A stretch of 64,000 nucleotides of DNA, from the NCBI RefSeq assembly GCF_049933045.1, contig NZ_CP187926.1:3906001-3970000 (forward strand), in the 5' to 3' direction. The DNA comes from Pseudocolwellia sp049933045 (GTDB lineage: Bacteria > Pseudomonadota > Gammaproteobacteria > Enterobacterales > Alteromonadaceae). The translations under genes were made by a program, and so were the position numbers. The notes below the pieces were generated by a model that worked only from the letters and a program-made list of their open reading frames with translations, ran no database searches and was not told where the DNA came from. Below, piece by piece: positions 61,961-64,000 of the stretch (its first letter is position 1; every line of letters starts with the position of its first letter).

Positions 61961-62995
61961 ATGTCTTTAGATATACTAATTTGGGTGGCTATTGTGGTTT
62001 GTATTTCACAATCAGCTATTTTTTCAGGGTTAAATATTGCCTTGTTTTCATTAAGCCGTTTACAGCTTGAAGTTGAGTCTGCAAAAGGTAATAAAGCGGC
62101 TGAAAAAGTTTTAGGTTTAAGAAATGATTCTAATTTCTTATTAACCACCATTTTATGGGGTAACGTGGGTATTAACGTATTGCTCACTCTATTGTCAGAC
62201 TCTGCTTTGGCAGGTATTAGCTCGTTCTTATTTTCGACTATTGCTATTACTGTGATTGGTGAAATTACACCGCAAGCTTATTTTTCTCGTAATGCTTTAA
62301 AAATGGGCAGTATGTTGTCGCCAATTATTAAGTTTTATCAAATATTATTTTACCCTGTAGCTAAACCTACGGCTTTAATTCTTGATGCTTGGTTAGGTAA
62401 AGAAGGTATTACGTATTTAGCTGAGAGCGAGTTAAGTAGCATTATTCGTAAGCACATAGAATCTGAAGAAACTGATATCAATCATATTGAAGGTACCGGT
62501 GCTTTAAACTTTTTCAAGTTAGATAAAATTTCTGTTGCTGAAGAAGGTGAAGTGATTGATCCCGATTCAATTATAGCGCTGCCAACTAAAATGGATTTAC
62601 CTATTATTCCTGATATTAGTTCAGGCGTAGATAATGAGTTTTTGAAACGACTCAATAAATCAGGCCACCGTTGGGTTGTGCTAACAAATGAAGAAGGCGA
62701 GCCATTAATTGTTGTTGATTCTGATGGCTTTTTACGTGATGCTTGTTTTGAACAATCAAACTTTGACCCTTATAAACATTGTCATCGTCCAACGATTATT
62801 ACCGACGAATCAACCATGTTAAATACGGCTATTTTGAAGCTGAAAATGAGTGAGTCTACCGAGAAATCTTTTGATGGTGTTATCGACCGTGATGTATTAC
62901 TTGTTTGGGGCGAGAACAAAAGAATTATAACGGGTGCAGATATTTTTGGCCTATTATTAAAAGGTATGCAACCACAAGAGCCAAGCCTTCTTTAA
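61961..62995 (+). CDS. CNNM/DUF21-type membrane protein
   Basis: The 344-residue protein has an N-terminal DUF21/CNNM transmembrane domain (about 1-150: ISQSAIFSGLNIALFSLSRLQLE, then TTILWGNVGINVLLTLLSDS and ITVIGEITPQAYFSRNALK) and a C-terminal soluble part that is CBS-like but with weak motifs. CNNM proteins are linked to Mg2+ and related cation transport. It opens a plus-strand set (CNNM, DUF432, MscS). Confidence 0.85.
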   Translation: MSLDILIWVAIVVCISQSAIFSGLNIALFSLSRLQLEVESAKGNKAAEKVLGLRNDSNFLLTTILWGNVGINVLLTLLSDSALAGISSFLFSTIAITVIGEITPQAYFSRNALKMGSMLSPIIKFYQILFYPVAKPTALILDAWLGKEGITYLAESELSSIIRKHIESEETDINHIEGTGALNFFKLDKISVAEEGEVIDPDSIIALPTKMDLPIIPDISSGVDNEFLKRLNKSGHRWVVLTNEEGEPLIVVDSDGFLRDACFEQSNFDPYKHCHRPTIITDESTMLNTAILKLKMSESTEKSFDGVIDRDVLLVWGENKRIITGADIFGLLLKGMQPQEPSLL

Positions 62996-63019
62996 ATAAC
63001 GAGACAAACTGGTACTACA

Positions 63020-63808
63020 ATGCAAAAAGAACCATGGTGGGGAATGGAAACCGTTCCAGAAAAAAGCAGCTTTTTACTCAACAGCGCAACCTTCTTTTTA
63101 GCAATAGAACACAAAGCTAAAGAATGGTGTATTCACGTAAAAAGAGATAACTCTTTAGATGTTGAATTAGTTGATAATAAATTTAACAAACTTATTGGTG
63201 AATTCTCGCCAGTGAACAGTGGCGATTTAAGTCGTCACATTGTTAATGGCGACAGCGATATTTTAGAAATAAAGCCAAGCTTGGCTGATCGTAATGTTGT
63301 ATGTCGAGCTAAATCGCCCATCACTATTTTACCTGGTTCTAGTATTACCTTGTATTTAAGTACGCCAATTTGGCTAACCATAGGTTTGCGCGATCTTAAT
63401 TTCACGCTACTCAAAGAGGTGGCAACTCAGCGTTTGTCAGACACTTGGTTTGGCTCATCTACTATGGAAGGCGAGTTATGTTATGCCAGCCAAACTATAG
63501 GTCGATTAGAAGCTGAAAAGTTACCTTTTAGAACCCAACGAGCTATCACACCTTTATTTATTGAAAACCAAGCAAGTAACGATTTGGTTTTTGAACGCGT
63601 GGCTTTACCTGTTCCGTCACTTTCATTATTTAATACTGAAAATGGTCAACTTTACACACAAAATGTGTCTTTGATCAGAGAAAACGATGGTGACTTTGCT
63701 AAATTAAAACTAGGCGCGCCGCCTGCCAATTCTGAACTGGTTAATGGACCTAGAGTTACGTTTAATCATGGGCAGTTAATTCGAGCCTTTAGCGCTATTT
63801 TTAGTTAA
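63020..63808 (+). CDS. DUF432-family protein
   Basis: The 262-residue protein starts MQKEPWWGMETVPE and has a beta-rich layout with conserved SITLYLSTPIWLTI and SDTWFGSSTMEGELCYAS segments, matching DUF432. It carries no signal peptide or clear membrane segment. It follows the CNNM gene by 24 bp and precedes the mechanosensitive-channel gene by 19 bp. DUF432 genes often adjoin such channel genes, so a role as a channel accessory is inferred. No activity is established. Confidence 0.78.
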   Translation: MQKEPWWGMETVPEKSSFLLNSATFFLAIEHKAKEWCIHVKRDNSLDVELVDNKFNKLIGEFSPVNSGDLSRHIVNGDSDILEIKPSLADRNVVCRAKSPITILPGSSITLYLSTPIWLTIGLRDLNFTLLKEVATQRLSDTWFGSSTMEGELCYASQTIGRLEAEKLPFRTQRAITPLFIENQASNDLVFERVALPVPSLSLFNTENGQLYTQNVSLIRENDGDFAKLKLGAPPANSELVNGPRVTFNHGQLIRAFSAIFS

Positions 63809-63827
63809 TTTTTATGAGTAAAACAAT

Positions 63828-64000
63828 ATGAATGAAATGTGGTTATACCTTACTGAATTAATTAACTCTAACATTTTAGTTAAGCTGTTTCGCGCGACTA
63901 TTTTATTGCTTGTGGGCTATGTGGTTGCGAAGCTTATCAGTCGCTTTAGTTTACAGTTTTTGAAAAAGGTTTTTACACCGAGCACCAGCAGAACAGTACA
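63828..64000 (+). CDS. MscS-type mechanosensitive channel, partial
   Basis: Only the first 57 codons lie in the window and the gene continues past its end. The visible part begins MNEMWLYLTELINSN, then a membrane segment with ATILLLVGYVVAKLISRF, the N-terminal pattern of MscS-family channels. Its place directly after the DUF432 gene supports the call. The start may also be the ATG three codons downstream. Confidence 0.6.
   Translation, partial: MNEMWLYLTELINSNILVKLFRATILLLVGYVVAKLISRFSLQFLKKVFTPSTSRTV

Noticed and set aside
1..64000. tRNA, rRNA, CRISPR arrays, prophage or complete insertion sequences
   Set aside because: No cloverleaf-like genes, evenly spaced direct repeats, transposase or phage structural genes were recognised by reading; a covariance-model scan could still reveal a small RNA.

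Overview
The window looks like a chromosomal segment of a marine, low-GC gammaproteobacterium of the order Alteromonadales, most likely Colwellia/Thalassotalea-like. This is inferred from the AT-rich intergenic DNA, the protein sequences (E. coli-like housekeeping enzymes, several cyclic-di-GMP signalling proteins) and gene order (gmk-rpoZ-spoT-trmH-recG, ubiE-ubiJ-ubiB, an ilv cluster near rep and comM). No rRNA, tRNA, CRISPR array, prophage or complete insertion sequence was seen.

Layout. 1-8.5 kb: gmk, rpoZ, spoT, ridA, trmH, recG, then a lipoprotein FKBP isomerase, an exported redoxin and an overlapping small zinc-ribbon gene. 8.7-12.1 kb: a ~199-bp MITE-like repeat, then the ubiquinone genes ubiE-ubiJ-ubiB. 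12.2-19.6 kb: a chromosomal ccdAB toxin-antitoxin pair, a TauE/SafE exporter, a TraB/GumN protein, rep, ubiK, a YceI protein and a response regulator with degenerate receiver and GGDEF motifs. 19.7-32.2 kb: the branched-chain amino acid block, with ilvGMDA on the minus strand behind a newly recognised leader peptide (ilvL) and attenuator, a two-component pair, comM, and the divergent ilvY/ilvC. A second, inverted copy of the MITE-like repeat lies just after ilvC.

32.5-45.2 kb: a second TauE/SafE protein, ppnP, a large GGDEF-EAL sensor, a solitary glutamate 5-kinase without a PUA domain, and a six-gene translationally coupled operon (RDD, SpoIIM-like, DUF4129, DUF4350, MoxR ATPase, DUF58). 45.2-54.3 kb: a DUF4234 membrane protein, a probable copper-linked pair (DUF2946 protein and a Met/His-rich outer-membrane barrel), pirin and DoxX opposite a LysR regulator, canonical proB-proA, a YihG-like acyltransferase and a DUF1353 protein. 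54.4-64 kb: MgtE, a TPR-GGDEF protein, two small genes, a UspE-like protein, a coiled-coil membrane protein coupled to a CorA-type transporter and, divergently, a CNNM-DUF432-MscS run cut by the window end.

How the genes fit together. IlvA makes 2-oxobutanoate through a reactive enamine that RidA deaminates. IlvGM, IlvC and IlvD then act in the common Ile/Val pathway; the usual ilvE is missing from the operon. Regulation of ilvGMDA looks translational-attenuation based (ilvL), and that of ilvC looks IlvY based. Three ubiquinone accessory loci (ubiE/J/B, ubiK) are present. The last 5 kb gathers membrane proteins for divalent cations and osmotic stress.
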